Assembly: GCA_002309765.1 (NCBI GenBank)
Contig: DBXY01000022.1
Location: 142,984-206,983 of the forward strand
Origin: Verrucomicrobia bacterium UBA1200
GTDB taxonomy: Bacteria; Verrucomicrobiota; Kiritimatiellia; RFP12; UBA1067
DNA: 64,000 bases
Direction: 5' to 3'
The notes beneath the pieces are model-generated. The model was not told the DNA's origin, did no database searches, and worked only from the letters and a program-made list of their open reading frames with translations. Numbering within the stretch: position 1 is the first letter of the stretch; every line of letters starts with the position of its first letter. Both the position numbers and the translations under genes were made by a program. This document shows, piece after piece, positions 16,957 to 26,187 of this stretch.

Positions 16957-18084
16957 CTAACTCAATTCGGCCAGAACGGCATCGCACACCTCAAACCCTC
17001 TCGGGGTTAACCGCCAACCGTTGGGTATCGGTTCGGTTATTCCGTGTGCGGAAAGTTTTCTCAAAACCTTATCCCACGCCCGCAAGCGGTCGGCCAGAAC
17101 AGGAAAGGCGGCTGCCGCCGCCGTTAAATCCAATCCCTCGCCCAAACGGAACCGGAAAAGCGTCCGCTCTACTGCGTCTTCTTCCGGGGTTAAACGGATG
17201 TCAGATTGGGCGGGCGGAATTTCACCGGACGCCAGCGCCCCGCCGTATTTCTTAAGGTCGGGCGCGTTAGTCCAACGGCGGTCGCCAAACCGCGACGCGG
17301 CGGCCGGCCCCAACCCCAAATAATCCTCCCCGTGCCAAACGGCCAGATTATGCCGACACTCGTAACCCGGCAAAGCGTAATTTGAAATTTCGTAGCGACG
17401 GTAACCCGCTTCGTTGAGCATAATGGTGGCTATCTTCAGCCGGTTCATAACCTGGTCGTCATCCGGCGTCGCTACCAACCCTTTGCCAATGCGATAGGAC
17501 AGCACGGTATGCGGCTCCACCGACAACGCATAAACCGAAATATGCTTTGGTGCGCACTCCAAAGCTTGCTCCAACGTGTAAAGCCATGATTCATCGGTTT
17601 CGCCGGGGAACCCGGTAATGAGGTCGATTCCGAAATTGTCCAGTCCGGCAGACTGCAACCGCCGCAGCAGGTCACGGGAAACCGAGGCCGTATGGCGTCG
17701 TCCCATATCGGCGAGAAGCCTATCATCAAAACTCTGCACCCCGACGCTTATGCGGTTAACGCCGACTTTTAACGCGGCGTCAATTACGGCGGACGAACAG
17801 TCGGCGGGGTTAGCCTCGATTGTCCACTCCTCCAAACCGACGACGGGGAAAAACGGCGCGAACAATTCCGCCATTCGGGTCAAACCCTCGGCACCGAGCA
17901 ACGTCGGGGTACCGCCGCCGAGATACCAGGTTCGCGGCACCTCACCGTCGGGATTGCGCAGGGAGAATTCGCGGCACAGCAACTCCGGGAACCCCGCCAC
18001 CGTTGCCGCCGGGGCATACACGGAATAAAACCCGCAGTAAGCGCATTTGCGGACGCAAAACGGGATATGGCAATAAAGGTGCAC
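16957..18084 (-). CDS. hemW: HemW-like radical SAM protein
   Basis: This 375-residue protein belongs to the HemW (formerly anaerobic coproporphyrinogen oxidase-like) group. The radical SAM motif is C-x3-C-x2-C in CVRKCAYCGFYS near residues 9-20, followed by GGGTPT, an E-A-N-P segment, and the HemW-type C-terminal domain. HemW is regarded as a haem chaperone; true HemN residues for the oxidase reaction cannot be confirmed by eye. Translation starts at GTG 18084, only 8 bases after the stop of the PPIase gene. A haem-handling role would fit the c-type haem proteins in this window, but the gene is also common in general. Confidence 0.88.
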   Translation of the reverse strand: MHLYCHIPFCVRKCAYCGFYSVYAPAATVAGFPELLCREFSLRNPDGEVPRTWYLGGGTPTLLGAEGLTRMAELFAPFFPVVGLEEWTIEANPADCSSAVIDAALKVGVNRISVGVQSFDDRLLADMGRRHTASVSRDLLRRLQSAGLDNFGIDLITGFPGETDESWLYTLEQALECAPKHISVYALSVEPHTVLSYRIGKGLVATPDDDQVMNRLKIATIMLNEAGYRRYEISNYALPGYECRHNLAVWHGEDYLGLGPAAASRFGDRRWTNAPDLKKYGGALASGEIPPAQSDIRLTPEEDAVERTLFRFRLGEGLDLTAAAAAFPVLADRLRAWDKVLRKLSAHGITEPIPNGWRLTPRGFEVCDAVLAELS

Positions 18085-18092
18085 CGCCAGTA

Positions 18093-19157
18093 TTATTCAA
18101 AAACCATGTCAGGATAAAGGAAGCAGGTAACCTTGGCCGATTTAAGCAGCGATTGGTAATACTCCTTCTTCGCGGCGGCAAATTTGTTGGAACGGATAGT
18201 ATCCATGATCTTTTTTCGGTTGATCGGTACCTGCCGGATCAGAATGTGGGACACTCGCGCGGTTTCGGGCGCCTCCGGCGTGGTATCGGTGGCGGCAACC
18301 GCCGGAGTGCGGGCGGTAACCTTCATGATGTGGAAACCGGCATTGGATTGCAGCACCGGGCTAAGCTCTCCGATCGGCATCGAAAACGCCAGCTTATCCA
18401 TCTCCTTGGAGGTAAGGTTGCCGTGCCGAATCTCGCCAATGTCGCCGCCCTTGTCCTTGCTGCGCTGGCACTCGGAGTATTTCTTTGCCATCTCCTCGAA
18501 ATTCGCGCCCTCCACCAGCTTTTTCCGAAGGTCCTCCATAAAGACCCGCTTCTGCTCGTTGGTGGCCTGAATCTCGGCGATTACCTTGTCAATCTCTTCG
18601 TTGTGGATACCGATGGAGATGCCGACCTTCTGTTCGAACAGCTTGTCGATAACCAACCCGTCCTCAAATTCGCGGTGCATCTGCTCCGGCGGCAACGGTC
18701 CGTTGTTGAAGAAATCGTTGGTGGTCATATTACGCGATTTGAGGGTCTGCGCCAACAAGTTAAGCCCCTTCACCCGGTCGCGGTCGGTAACGGTGATGGA
18801 AGACTTGCGGGCCTCGTCCATTGTGAGCGTCTTCATCACGAAAGCGCTTATCGAGCGCTTGCGGAAGAACGCCTTGGCGTCCTCCAAACGATTGGACGGA
18901 ATAATCAGGTGGTTCTGCTTAATGTCCTGGTTCATGTAGCCCATCGCGCGGCGTTCCATCTCTTCCCAGGTGAGCGGAGTGTCGTTGACCATCGCCACCA
19001 CGTAATCCGGCGGGGGGTCTTGATTAACTGCCGCCTCTTTCTCGGCGTTCTGCGGGGCGGATTTCGGGCAACCCGTCAACAACGCGCCGCCAACCAGCGT
19101 CGCAAAAAAAGCCGCAAATATCGGAAACATCGGTTTATGGTCAGGTCGGGCGTTCAT
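18093..19157 (-). CDS. Parvulin-type peptidyl-prolyl isomerase lipoprotein
   Basis: This 354-residue exported foldase resembles PrsA/SurA. A lipoprotein signal is clear, with lipobox LLTGC and lipid-anchored Cys30. A helical SurA-N-like region follows (about residues 55-210), then a PpiC rotamase domain (about residues 215-310; GGDIGEI, FSMPIGELSP, GFHIMKV). A short C-terminal helix ends the protein. It probably helps fold exported proteins such as the very large surface proteins here. It sits between nrnA and hemW on the same strand with spacers of 27 and 8 bases. Confidence 0.88.
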   Translation of the reverse strand: MNARPDHKPMFPIFAAFFATLVGGALLTGCPKSAPQNAEKEAAVNQDPPPDYVVAMVNDTPLTWEEMERRAMGYMNQDIKQNHLIIPSNRLEDAKAFFRKRSISAFVMKTLTMDEARKSSITVTDRDRVKGLNLLAQTLKSRNMTTNDFFNNGPLPPEQMHREFEDGLVIDKLFEQKVGISIGIHNEEIDKVIAEIQATNEQKRVFMEDLRKKLVEGANFEEMAKKYSECQRSKDKGGDIGEIRHGNLTSKEMDKLAFSMPIGELSPVLQSNAGFHIMKVTARTPAVAATDTTPEAPETARVSHILIRQVPINRKKIMDTIRSNKFAAAKKEYYQSLLKSAKVTCFLYPDMVFE

Positions 19158-19184
19158 AAGGCACTCCTCAGATTTACGAAAGAA

Positions 19185-20174
19185 TTACTGGTACTCCTTG
19201 AGCCACTGCTGCAGGCCCTTCAAGAAAAGGTTTTTGGCCTCCGCCATATCGGCGGCAATCGTGCATCCGGCGGCGCGGTTGTGGCCGCCGCCGCCGAATC
19301 TCGCCGCCAGGTCCGAAGCGTTGTATGGCGCACGGGTACGGATGCTGATCCGGGTTTCGGGTTTGCTAACCGCGCCGTAGAAAAAGATCGCCACCCGGTT
19401 ACCGGCCACGCTACGCGGGATATCCACCACATCTTCGACATCCGCCTTGTGGCCGCCGGTCTCCTTAAAGTCTGCCGCCTCAAGAGTTATGGTGGCAATG
19501 GCACCGTCAGCGGTGAAATCGAGGGTCTGATATGCGCGGCGTTTCAGCTCGATCGCCGGAAGCGGAAAAGCGCAATAAAGCCGGTCGTTTATATAGGCGG
19601 TGCGAACGCCGCAGGAAATCAAATCGGCTCCGCAGCGCAAGGTGGACGGCGCAGTGGATTCGTAAGCGAAGCGCCCGGTGTCGGTCACCACCGCCACCCA
19701 CAACGCCTCGGCGGTGATACGGTCGAGCGGCCAGCGGGCGGAACGGAACAGCTTCCAAATAATCTCACCGGTGGACGACGCATTGCCTTCCACGTGGTTG
19801 AGGTCGGCGAAACGGGTGTTGGTGGCGTGATGGTCAATGCAGATTTTCCGCGGGCAAGCGTCGAACAATTCCCGAACCCGGTTGGGAATCCGGTCGGACG
19901 AAGCGCAATCCACCGCCACCGCGAGATCGAAAACCATTCCCTCGCACTCTTCCGGGGTTTTCAGTTTCTCGATACCTTCCAGAAAACCCGGACCGCCGAA
20001 ACCATTCCTGTCGGCGGTCACCCCCACCGCCGGAATTCCGTTCCGGCTCAACTGGTGAGCCAAAGCGATAACACAACCCAAGGCATCTCCGTCCGGACGC
20101 ACATGCCCGGTAATCATCACCCGACGCGCCCCCCGCAGCGCTTCCAAAACCGATTTGATGGTATCGTTCCTCAT
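19185..20174 (-). CDS. nrnA: DHH/DHHA1 phosphoesterase, NrnA-type oligoribonuclease/pAp phosphatase
   Basis: This 329-residue enzyme has DHH-superfamily metal motifs: GHVRPDGDALG near the N-terminus, DCASSDR, IDHHATN, and VAVVTDTGRFAYE. The C-terminal DHHA1 substrate-binding motif is FGGGGHNRAAG. NrnA degrades short RNA oligonucleotides and dephosphorylates 3'-phosphoadenosine 5'-phosphate; cyclic-di-nucleotide breakdown is an alternative. I chose ATG 20174 over the upstream in-frame TTG at 20189 because GGGAAAGGGA lies directly before it. It is the first gene of the nrnA-PPIase-hemW run. Confidence 0.88.
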   Translation of the reverse strand: MRNDTIKSVLEALRGARRVMITGHVRPDGDALGCVIALAHQLSRNGIPAVGVTADRNGFGGPGFLEGIEKLKTPEECEGMVFDLAVAVDCASSDRIPNRVRELFDACPRKICIDHHATNTRFADLNHVEGNASSTGEIIWKLFRSARWPLDRITAEALWVAVVTDTGRFAYESTAPSTLRCGADLISCGVRTAYINDRLYCAFPLPAIELKRRAYQTLDFTADGAIATITLEAADFKETGGHKADVEDVVDIPRSVAGNRVAIFFYGAVSKPETRISIRTRAPYNASDLAARFGGGGHNRAAGCTIAADMAEAKNLFLKGLQQWLKEYQ

Positions 20175-20291
20175 CAGTCCCTTTCCCAACTCAAAGATAA
20201 AGGTAATGATAACCTAAAAAACCGGAAAAATCAAGTGTCATCTGCGGAACGGGGGGCTAACTTGTAGGTAAGGCACGGGGACACGCTTTTC

Positions 20292-21782
20292 TTAATTGTT
20301 TACCCACCAGCCGGGAGAGACCTGATAGTTCAGGAAGCCGGTATCGAGGTAGTCGTCCACCTTCATGTCCTGCCCGACCAGACGCAGGGAACGCTGGAAG
20401 GAGACATCGTGCGATACGGGCGACCCCCACGCCGCGAATGCGGCACCCGTGTACATCTTCTGCCAATTGCGTCCGAATAGATGATGCCACGTTGTCTCGA
20501 TGAACCCGAATCCGCCAATCTTGACGATATGGTCCGCCATCGACTTCATCGACTTGTCGTTCTCCCACGGACAGCAGGCGACCGAGAACCCATGTTCCTT
20601 GAAGTAGGTCATCGTGGGCCAATCGGTCAGTGGGCCTTTATCATGTTGCGCGGTGTCCTGATACTGCCAATCGCAGATGATGATGTCCTTGGGAAGTTTG
20701 TCGAGTATCGCCCCCGTCCCCTTGTTGCCGCATACGGTAAAGCCCTTCCAGCGTGGATCCGCCTGGTCGAGCAGCATGTCGTGCCACATCATCGCGCGCG
20801 CCCCCCGCGACTTGACGAACTCCGCCAAACCGGAGATGTGCTTCAACACCAGTTCTTCGTTCGGCGTCTTGACGCACTCCGGGCAGGTCTGCCGATCCGC
20901 TTCGTCGCAACCGATATGGAAATAAGGGGGATTGCCGAAGTTCTCGTGCATCTCGGCGATCAGCTCGCGCAGAACGCGCTGTGTCTCGGGATTCGAGAGA
21001 CACCAGTTCCATCCTCCCGGCTCGAACAGTGGTTCGTATTCGGGATGGATATCGAGCACGCTGTGTTTGATCGTGCAGCCGCGTGCGGCAGAGGCATGGC
21101 CGTAACAGTTGATCTGCGGGATTAGCGTGATGCCGATGTCTTTTCCGATGGCGACAAGACGGCTGACCTCCGCCTTGGTCATGTTCGCCTGCGGCCATGG
21201 CCACCAAGGATGCTTCTCGCTCTTGTACATCCCCCACGGCTCGATGATCGCGTAGTTGAACTTCATCAGCGCCGCAAGACGGATGGCGCGTTCAATCTGC
21301 TGCGGACGCACCTCCGGGAACCAACAGAAATGGATGGCGCGGAACGAAAGATGCGGCGCGTCGGAGATTTTCAATGTCGGGAGAAGCATTCCCTCCGTCT
21401 TGACTGTACCGCGCTTCGCGATCGCAATCTGCCGCAGCGTGTAGGTGGCCCACCGCGTTCCCGCCAAGGTACGCGCACTGATCTTCACGCCATCCGCGTT
21501 CACCTCCGCCGCGTACGCCTCGTCGCCCGCCTGCAAGGCGAGTCCGGTCGTCCCTCCCGCCACCTTCGGGGAATGCGCCCCGTACCACTCGGCAAAATGG
21601 GCCTTCACCCACTCCGCCGCGGCGGGATCGGGACACTCCACCGTGGCGGTGATGGTGTCGTCAAACGCCACCCAATTGCTTTTATCCCATGAGAAAGTCT
21701 GCGCCGCTACTGCCGTCAGGCAGAGTGACAACTGTAACGCGGCCGCCGCCGCGACCGTACCGATCATCCTATTCGTTTTCAT
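20292..21782 (-). CDS. GH20-family beta-N-acetylhexosaminidase-like enzyme, secreted
   Basis: This 496-residue protein has a signal peptide (residues 1-28 or so, ending AVAAQ) and an N-terminal GH20b-like domain. A TIM barrel with the paired catalytic Asp-Glu in HIGCDEADR follows (20895-20925). The family removes terminal beta-linked GlcNAc or GalNAc from glycans by substrate-assisted catalysis. The start is ATG 21782, preceded by GAACGAAAGGATGAC; the longer 21842 frame lacks a signal at its end. The same leader precedes the neighbouring GH2 gene. It is the last gene of the MBL-GH2-GH20 run. Confidence 0.85.
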   Translation of the reverse strand: MKTNRMIGTVAAAAALQLSLCLTAVAAQTFSWDKSNWVAFDDTITATVECPDPAAAEWVKAHFAEWYGAHSPKVAGGTTGLALQAGDEAYAAEVNADGVKISARTLAGTRWATYTLRQIAIAKRGTVKTEGMLLPTLKISDAPHLSFRAIHFCWFPEVRPQQIERAIRLAALMKFNYAIIEPWGMYKSEKHPWWPWPQANMTKAEVSRLVAIGKDIGITLIPQINCYGHASAARGCTIKHSVLDIHPEYEPLFEPGGWNWCLSNPETQRVLRELIAEMHENFGNPPYFHIGCDEADRQTCPECVKTPNEELVLKHISGLAEFVKSRGARAMMWHDMLLDQADPRWKGFTVCGNKGTGAILDKLPKDIIICDWQYQDTAQHDKGPLTDWPTMTYFKEHGFSVACCPWENDKSMKSMADHIVKIGGFGFIETTWHHLFGRNWQKMYTGAAFAAWGSPVSHDVSFQRSLRLVGQDMKVDDYLDTGFLNYQVSPGWWVNN

Positions 21783-21904
21783 GTCATCCTTTCGTTCGTT
21801 CCGTGGACACAGAGCCGTTACAGGCACGGCTCGTCCCAACATAGGTAAAGCTTTCCTAAACTGAAGATTCCGTCCTGTTACGTCTGACGGCGCAGGAGAA
21901 ACTT

Positions 21905-24646
21905 TCAGTTTCTGTTCATCATGTCTTTCGTATCGGCATCAAGCCTGACGGCTTCCTCCGTTTCGACTGTTTTGCCCGAAAGAAAGATGTTTTCAAACCA
22001 GTTCATGCCGACCTTCCACTTCGGCTTAAACGCTTCCGACGCGGCATAACGCCATAACGTACGACGGAAAAGCCTCGCGCCAGTGTTGTTGGCATCGAGA
22101 TTGAGCCCGCACGCGATCAATCGGCCCTGGCCAACCTGCACTTCGAAGAACGGCGAGATAAAATAAGAATGATGAAGATCCGGCACCACCGTAATGATCG
22201 GGCGGAAGTCCTTTGGCAGGCCCTCCAGACGATACGCGACCGCATTTTGTTTGCCGTAGGAAAAGAGCTGACGCCAGAACTCGTCGAGCCAATAGTCGCA
22301 ACCCGTAGGCGCAAGAGCCGGATGGTCAGCGTCAATCACAGCACCGAAACCAATGTGCTTTCGGTTTGTAGCGAAAAGTCCGGTGGACCAGTAGATCGGC
22401 ATAAACGTCGTGATGTCGCTCTTGGCACTTTTACCGGTGTAAATCACACGCCCGCCCGTCGCGAGAGCCTTCCCCGCCTCATCCGGATCGGCCGTCACGA
22501 TAACACCATCCGGCGGCGGTTCCCCAACCGGAATACGCGGCAACACGTAGATGCGCCATGAGTTGTCACCGAAACGGAGTTCCGCACGGCACGGGGCGGA
22601 GAACGATTCCAAAGGAACGGAAATACTCCCAAGCTCCGCGAGTTCGCCGGAAGGTATCGGCCGCTTCGCCGTAACCCAACCCCCATGGATTCCAAACTCC
22701 CAACGCCAACGCGTCCCTTCCGGGATCTCACCCGCAAGACTGTTGCGAACGAGAAGCCGCGCCGTAAAGGTTTCGTTGGATGTCCAAAGAAACTTGGCGA
22801 AAGTGGCGAGGCACGGGACGGGTCGCATCAGATTAGAAAACGGCGGCACTTCCCCCAGCGCAGGTTTCGCGTCGAAGAAGGCATCGTACCAACCGATCAG
22901 TGCCTCGCCTTGCCCGGTGTAGTCGCGCAGATCAAGATACGTGATGCCATTGCACGAAGGGGTACGAAGAAAACCTTCCGTCTCCAGCTTGTACAAGTGA
23001 CGGCTCGTCTGCATGGAGGCGGAGTGGAATTCGCGCGCGAAACGGAAAGTGTTGTTCGAGACTGCGGCCTCGCGGAAGGCGGGCCAACGCCAGGGGACGA
23101 GAAGACCGTTAAACTTGGGGATCTGCTCGTCCCAGACTGGATAGACCGGCCACTGCCCGATCTCGTGCGCGATCACGGGGATTGGGGCTTTCGAATAGAC
23201 AGGCTCATAATCATAGTCCGCTCCGCCGCCAAGTTTGCCGCGCGTCGCGCCGATGCCGGGATAGTGGTGCGTCACCATGAAGTCATCGCTCGGAGTGACT
23301 TTACGCGCGGTGGAACACATTGTGAGCCGTCGCGGATCGTAAGCCTTATGTTCTGACATCCACTTGTCGAGCGCATCAAAATTGCAGAATCCCAATTCGT
23401 TGCCGAATGTGGTGGCGACCATCGAGGGGTGGTTGCCATAGGTGTCGGAAACGGCCTTCAACTCGCGTCGCAACCAGTCGTCAAGCGCATCATTGCCGTA
23501 CCCAGCGAAACTCGTTGGATATCCGTTTTCGTTCCAATAGCCGAGCTCGCAGAAAACCATCATGCCAAGTTCGTCGGCCGCCTCGAACGCGGCGGCGGGT
23601 GGCGTCCATGTGTGGAGCTGAATCGCGTTCATACCGTTGTTGCGTTCGATGTTCAGGACGCGCATCCATTCGCGTTTGGTCATATCGGGATGACCGGTGA
23701 GCGGGAAGGCGCAGTTGTCGATGTCGGCGCGGACGAAGAGGGCGCGGCCGTTTAGCATGAGTCGGTTACCCTTGTGCCCGATTGTCCTGAAACCGAAGCG
23801 CACGGTCTTTTCAAGACCGCTTTTCGCGTCGCGGAATGCGACGGTATAGAGACGCGGATTGAACTCGTCCCACGCCTGCGGTTCCTCCGCGAGCGAGGCG
23901 GTCACCATAACCCGCCCTTTGGCATAAGGCGACGGGGCTGTTTCGAATCCGGTGAAGGTAAGCGAGTCCGAGGTTATGCCCGCCACATCGGCGACGAAAC
24001 CATCGGGCAATTCAAAACGCACTTTGCGACCGGCGGGAAAGTCGGCAAAAACACGAACCGAATCGAGCGGGTTCACCTCACGCAGTTCGATTTTTCCGAT
24101 TGCGCCGTTCCAGACGGATTGCATCCATTCGCTGTAGCCGTGCGCCTTCATCGCCACACCGTACCGTTTTGTGTTGTCGATCTCAATTTCCAAACGGTGC
24201 TCGCCCGGCGCAAGGGCGCCGGCTGGAATTCGGTGGACGTGGGGCGTGCCGAGGGAGTCGCTGAAGCCAAAATCTCGTCCGTCGATCTTCAGTCGGCTCG
24301 CCCACATCACGCGTTCAAGGAACACTTCGAGCGGTTTGGCGACATCCTCGGCGGAAAGCGAAATCGTGCGTGAATAAACCGCCGTACCGTAGTACTTGTA
24401 ACGTCGGGCGAGACCGGTCTTGGCGGTACGCTCGGTGTAGGCGGCAAAGTGCGCGGGTGTCTGGAGCGTACCTAATCCGGCATCGGCAAGCGTGCCGGGC
24501 AAACGCGCCTTGCCCGTGAAGTTCGTCCCGGCACAATCCCATTCCCCCGAAAGGTCGAGACAGAACGGTTGCGCATAGACCGACATGCACATCGCCGCAT
24601 AAAGCACAAATGCGGTGACGATAATGTTGTTGGCAATCCGTTTCAT
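21905..24646 (-). CDS. GH2-family beta-galactosidase-like enzyme, secreted
   Basis: This 913-residue protein has a signal peptide (ending about SVYAQ) and a galactose-binding-like sugar-binding domain (about residues 25-190). An immunoglobulin-like domain and a TIM barrel follow. FGNELGF carries the acid/base Glu, and IAHEIGQWP probably carries the nucleophile. A long C-terminal extension of about 300 residues is not assigned. GH2 covers beta-galactosidases, beta-mannosidases and beta-glucuronidases, so specificity is uncertain. I chose ATG 24646 because GAACGAAAGGATGAC precedes it exactly as for the downstream GH20 gene, which it precedes by 122 bases. Confidence 0.83.
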   Translation of the reverse strand: MKRIANNIIVTAFVLYAAMCMSVYAQPFCLDLSGEWDCAGTNFTGKARLPGTLADAGLGTLQTPAHFAAYTERTAKTGLARRYKYYGTAVYSRTISLSAEDVAKPLEVFLERVMWASRLKIDGRDFGFSDSLGTPHVHRIPAGALAPGEHRLEIEIDNTKRYGVAMKAHGYSEWMQSVWNGAIGKIELREVNPLDSVRVFADFPAGRKVRFELPDGFVADVAGITSDSLTFTGFETAPSPYAKGRVMVTASLAEEPQAWDEFNPRLYTVAFRDAKSGLEKTVRFGFRTIGHKGNRLMLNGRALFVRADIDNCAFPLTGHPDMTKREWMRVLNIERNNGMNAIQLHTWTPPAAAFEAADELGMMVFCELGYWNENGYPTSFAGYGNDALDDWLRRELKAVSDTYGNHPSMVATTFGNELGFCNFDALDKWMSEHKAYDPRRLTMCSTARKVTPSDDFMVTHHYPGIGATRGKLGGGADYDYEPVYSKAPIPVIAHEIGQWPVYPVWDEQIPKFNGLLVPWRWPAFREAAVSNNTFRFAREFHSASMQTSRHLYKLETEGFLRTPSCNGITYLDLRDYTGQGEALIGWYDAFFDAKPALGEVPPFSNLMRPVPCLATFAKFLWTSNETFTARLLVRNSLAGEIPEGTRWRWEFGIHGGWVTAKRPIPSGELAELGSISVPLESFSAPCRAELRFGDNSWRIYVLPRIPVGEPPPDGVIVTADPDEAGKALATGGRVIYTGKSAKSDITTFMPIYWSTGLFATNRKHIGFGAVIDADHPALAPTGCDYWLDEFWRQLFSYGKQNAVAYRLEGLPKDFRPIITVVPDLHHSYFISPFFEVQVGQGRLIACGLNLDANNTGARLFRRTLWRYAASEAFKPKWKVGMNWFENIFLSGKTVETEEAVRLDADTKDMMNRN

Positions 24647-24680
24647 GTCATCCTTTCGTTCATGCCTGTCTGTGGAGCCC

Positions 24681-24717
24681 CTCTCGTCACTCTTCACTCG
24701 TCACTCTTATCTCTTCT
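24681..24717. repeat. Degenerate CACTC/CGTCACTC short-word repeat
   Basis: Iterated CTCGTCACTCTTCACTCGTC-type words between the MBL and GH2 genes, overlapping the MBL stop codon. It is similar in style to the iterated-word spacers at 28.5 and 32.7 kb, but with a different word. Confidence 0.5.
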
Positions 24718-25981
24718 CCGTGGTCTTAAAGTCGTAAGCGCCGAGAATGCGGTTGGATTCGTCAGCGGCGGTAACCATCATCAGTTGGTAGGTCTTGCCG
24801 TCTGGCGCCACGTCCACCACCACATGAGCGCCCTCGAACGACTCGGGCGCGATCTCCTTCAGCCATGGTTCGGCGGCATCCGCCTCCCGGCGCAGTTTCG
24901 GGAACATACCCGGCGCGTATAGGCACGGCCACTTGGCCTGTGTGAGTCTGCGCATGGTGGGACGGTTCATGTGCTGAGCATGCCACACGCCCGCCAGAAC
25001 CACCCGCGCCTTGAGCGCGTTCACGAGCGAGAGCGGCATCGTGTGATGGCCGTGATGGTTGGCCTTGGCCACATCAACCTGCGGACACTCCGGAGCGAGC
25101 GCGTCCTCGATGTCCGCACGCGTTCCATCCTCCCTTTTCACACCGCCGGAGAAGTCGCCCGCCGTGAAATAACGGAAGTCGCCCAGCGAAAGTACCATGC
25201 CAATCGAAAGCGCGTTTTCATCAAACCCTTTGCGCGTACCCTTCGCGCCGGCTAAAGTTCCCAAATCGAGAACCGTGCCATCGCGCTTGAGCACGCATCC
25301 CCGCGCACAAAGCGGCGTGTACCCGAAAGCCGCGCATCCGCCGTGGAGGAGACGGATCTGGTCCGACCCTTTCTCCAAACGAAAGCGCTCCACCTTGATG
25401 CCCCTTCGTTCTATCTCTTCGTAAACGAGCCGAGTGTGTTCCACCGTCCGTTCGTCGAACGATCCCGCACGCGGTGCCGGATCGTCCATATCGGGCCATG
25501 ACCTGTCAATGAACGTGCCGAAGTCGATATAGTCCATCGCCTCTCCGATACCGCTCAGCCAATATTTGCCGTTCGCGCTCTTTCGCACACCGGATTCGGG
25601 GTGTCCCGCATGGTCGCTGTGATAGTGCGTAAGCAGGAAGTAATCGACCTTCTTACCGTTGGGGTTCTCTCGTAGAATGTAGCGGGCGGCCCATTCTCCG
25701 GCGCGGCGGGAGTCGTCAGGGAGGTGCGGCGTCACATCGCGTCCGGCGAATGTGTAGTCGCCGCAGTCAATCAGGAGCGAGGTACCGTCGGGAAACACGT
25801 GGAAGGTGGTTTCCGCTCGCCCGTTGTAGAGGATATGGATACGGAAATGGCCTTTCTCCCATTTCGGCAAGGTTCCGCCCGCGAGCGGATGCCGCGCCAT
25901 CTCGGCCCAAACGTCCATGCCCGACCCCCAAATCCCAGCAGCCGCGACTCCTTGCGAAAGAAACGTTCGTCTGTCAATCAT
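24707..25981 (-). CDS. Tat-exported metallo-beta-lactamase-fold hydrolase (ComEC-like domain)
   Basis: This 424-residue protein starts with MIDRRTFLSQGVAAAG, a twin-arginine signal of the type seen on exported oxidoreductases and hydrolases. The MBL-fold metal motifs are DCGDYTF, THYHSDHAGHPE, the Asp in FTAGDFSGG, and a late His in KANHHGHH. The arrangement resembles the hydrolase domain of ComEC, but no membrane channel is present. The substrate is unknown. ATG 25981 fits the AAAGGGAG site better than the ATG at 25987. It is the first gene of the run leading into GH2 and GH20, so it may act on phosphate or ester groups of the same glycans, which is speculative. Confidence 0.78.
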   Translation of the reverse strand: MIDRRTFLSQGVAAAGIWGSGMDVWAEMARHPLAGGTLPKWEKGHFRIHILYNGRAETTFHVFPDGTSLLIDCGDYTFAGRDVTPHLPDDSRRAGEWAARYILRENPNGKKVDYFLLTHYHSDHAGHPESGVRKSANGKYWLSGIGEAMDYIDFGTFIDRSWPDMDDPAPRAGSFDERTVEHTRLVYEEIERRGIKVERFRLEKGSDQIRLLHGGCAAFGYTPLCARGCVLKRDGTVLDLGTLAGAKGTRKGFDENALSIGMVLSLGDFRYFTAGDFSGGVKREDGTRADIEDALAPECPQVDVAKANHHGHHTMPLSLVNALKARVVLAGVWHAQHMNRPTMRRLTQAKWPCLYAPGMFPKLRREADAAEPWLKEIAPESFEGAHVVVDVAPDGKTYQLMMVTAADESNRILGAYDFKTTEKR

Positions 25982-26187
25982 GTTCATCTCCCTTTCTACG
26001 CAGATTACCCGCTTTTCAAATCGGAATTAATTATGATAATACCAAAAAATTGTTAAAAGGGGAATACTTTATCCAACAAAAAAAGATTATCATTTCGCCA
26101 AAAACCGGCTGTTTGCCCAAATATTGGGTCATAAAAGGGGACTTGGACAAGTGGACAACTCCATCTGACGCTGAAAAAAGGAAGCCA

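Noticed and set aside
17820..20267. Long plus-strand open frame of 815 codons
   Set aside because: It is antisense to hemW, the PPIase and nrnA, which have clear family motifs. Its translation is low-complexity His/Gly/Arg-rich and matches nothing.
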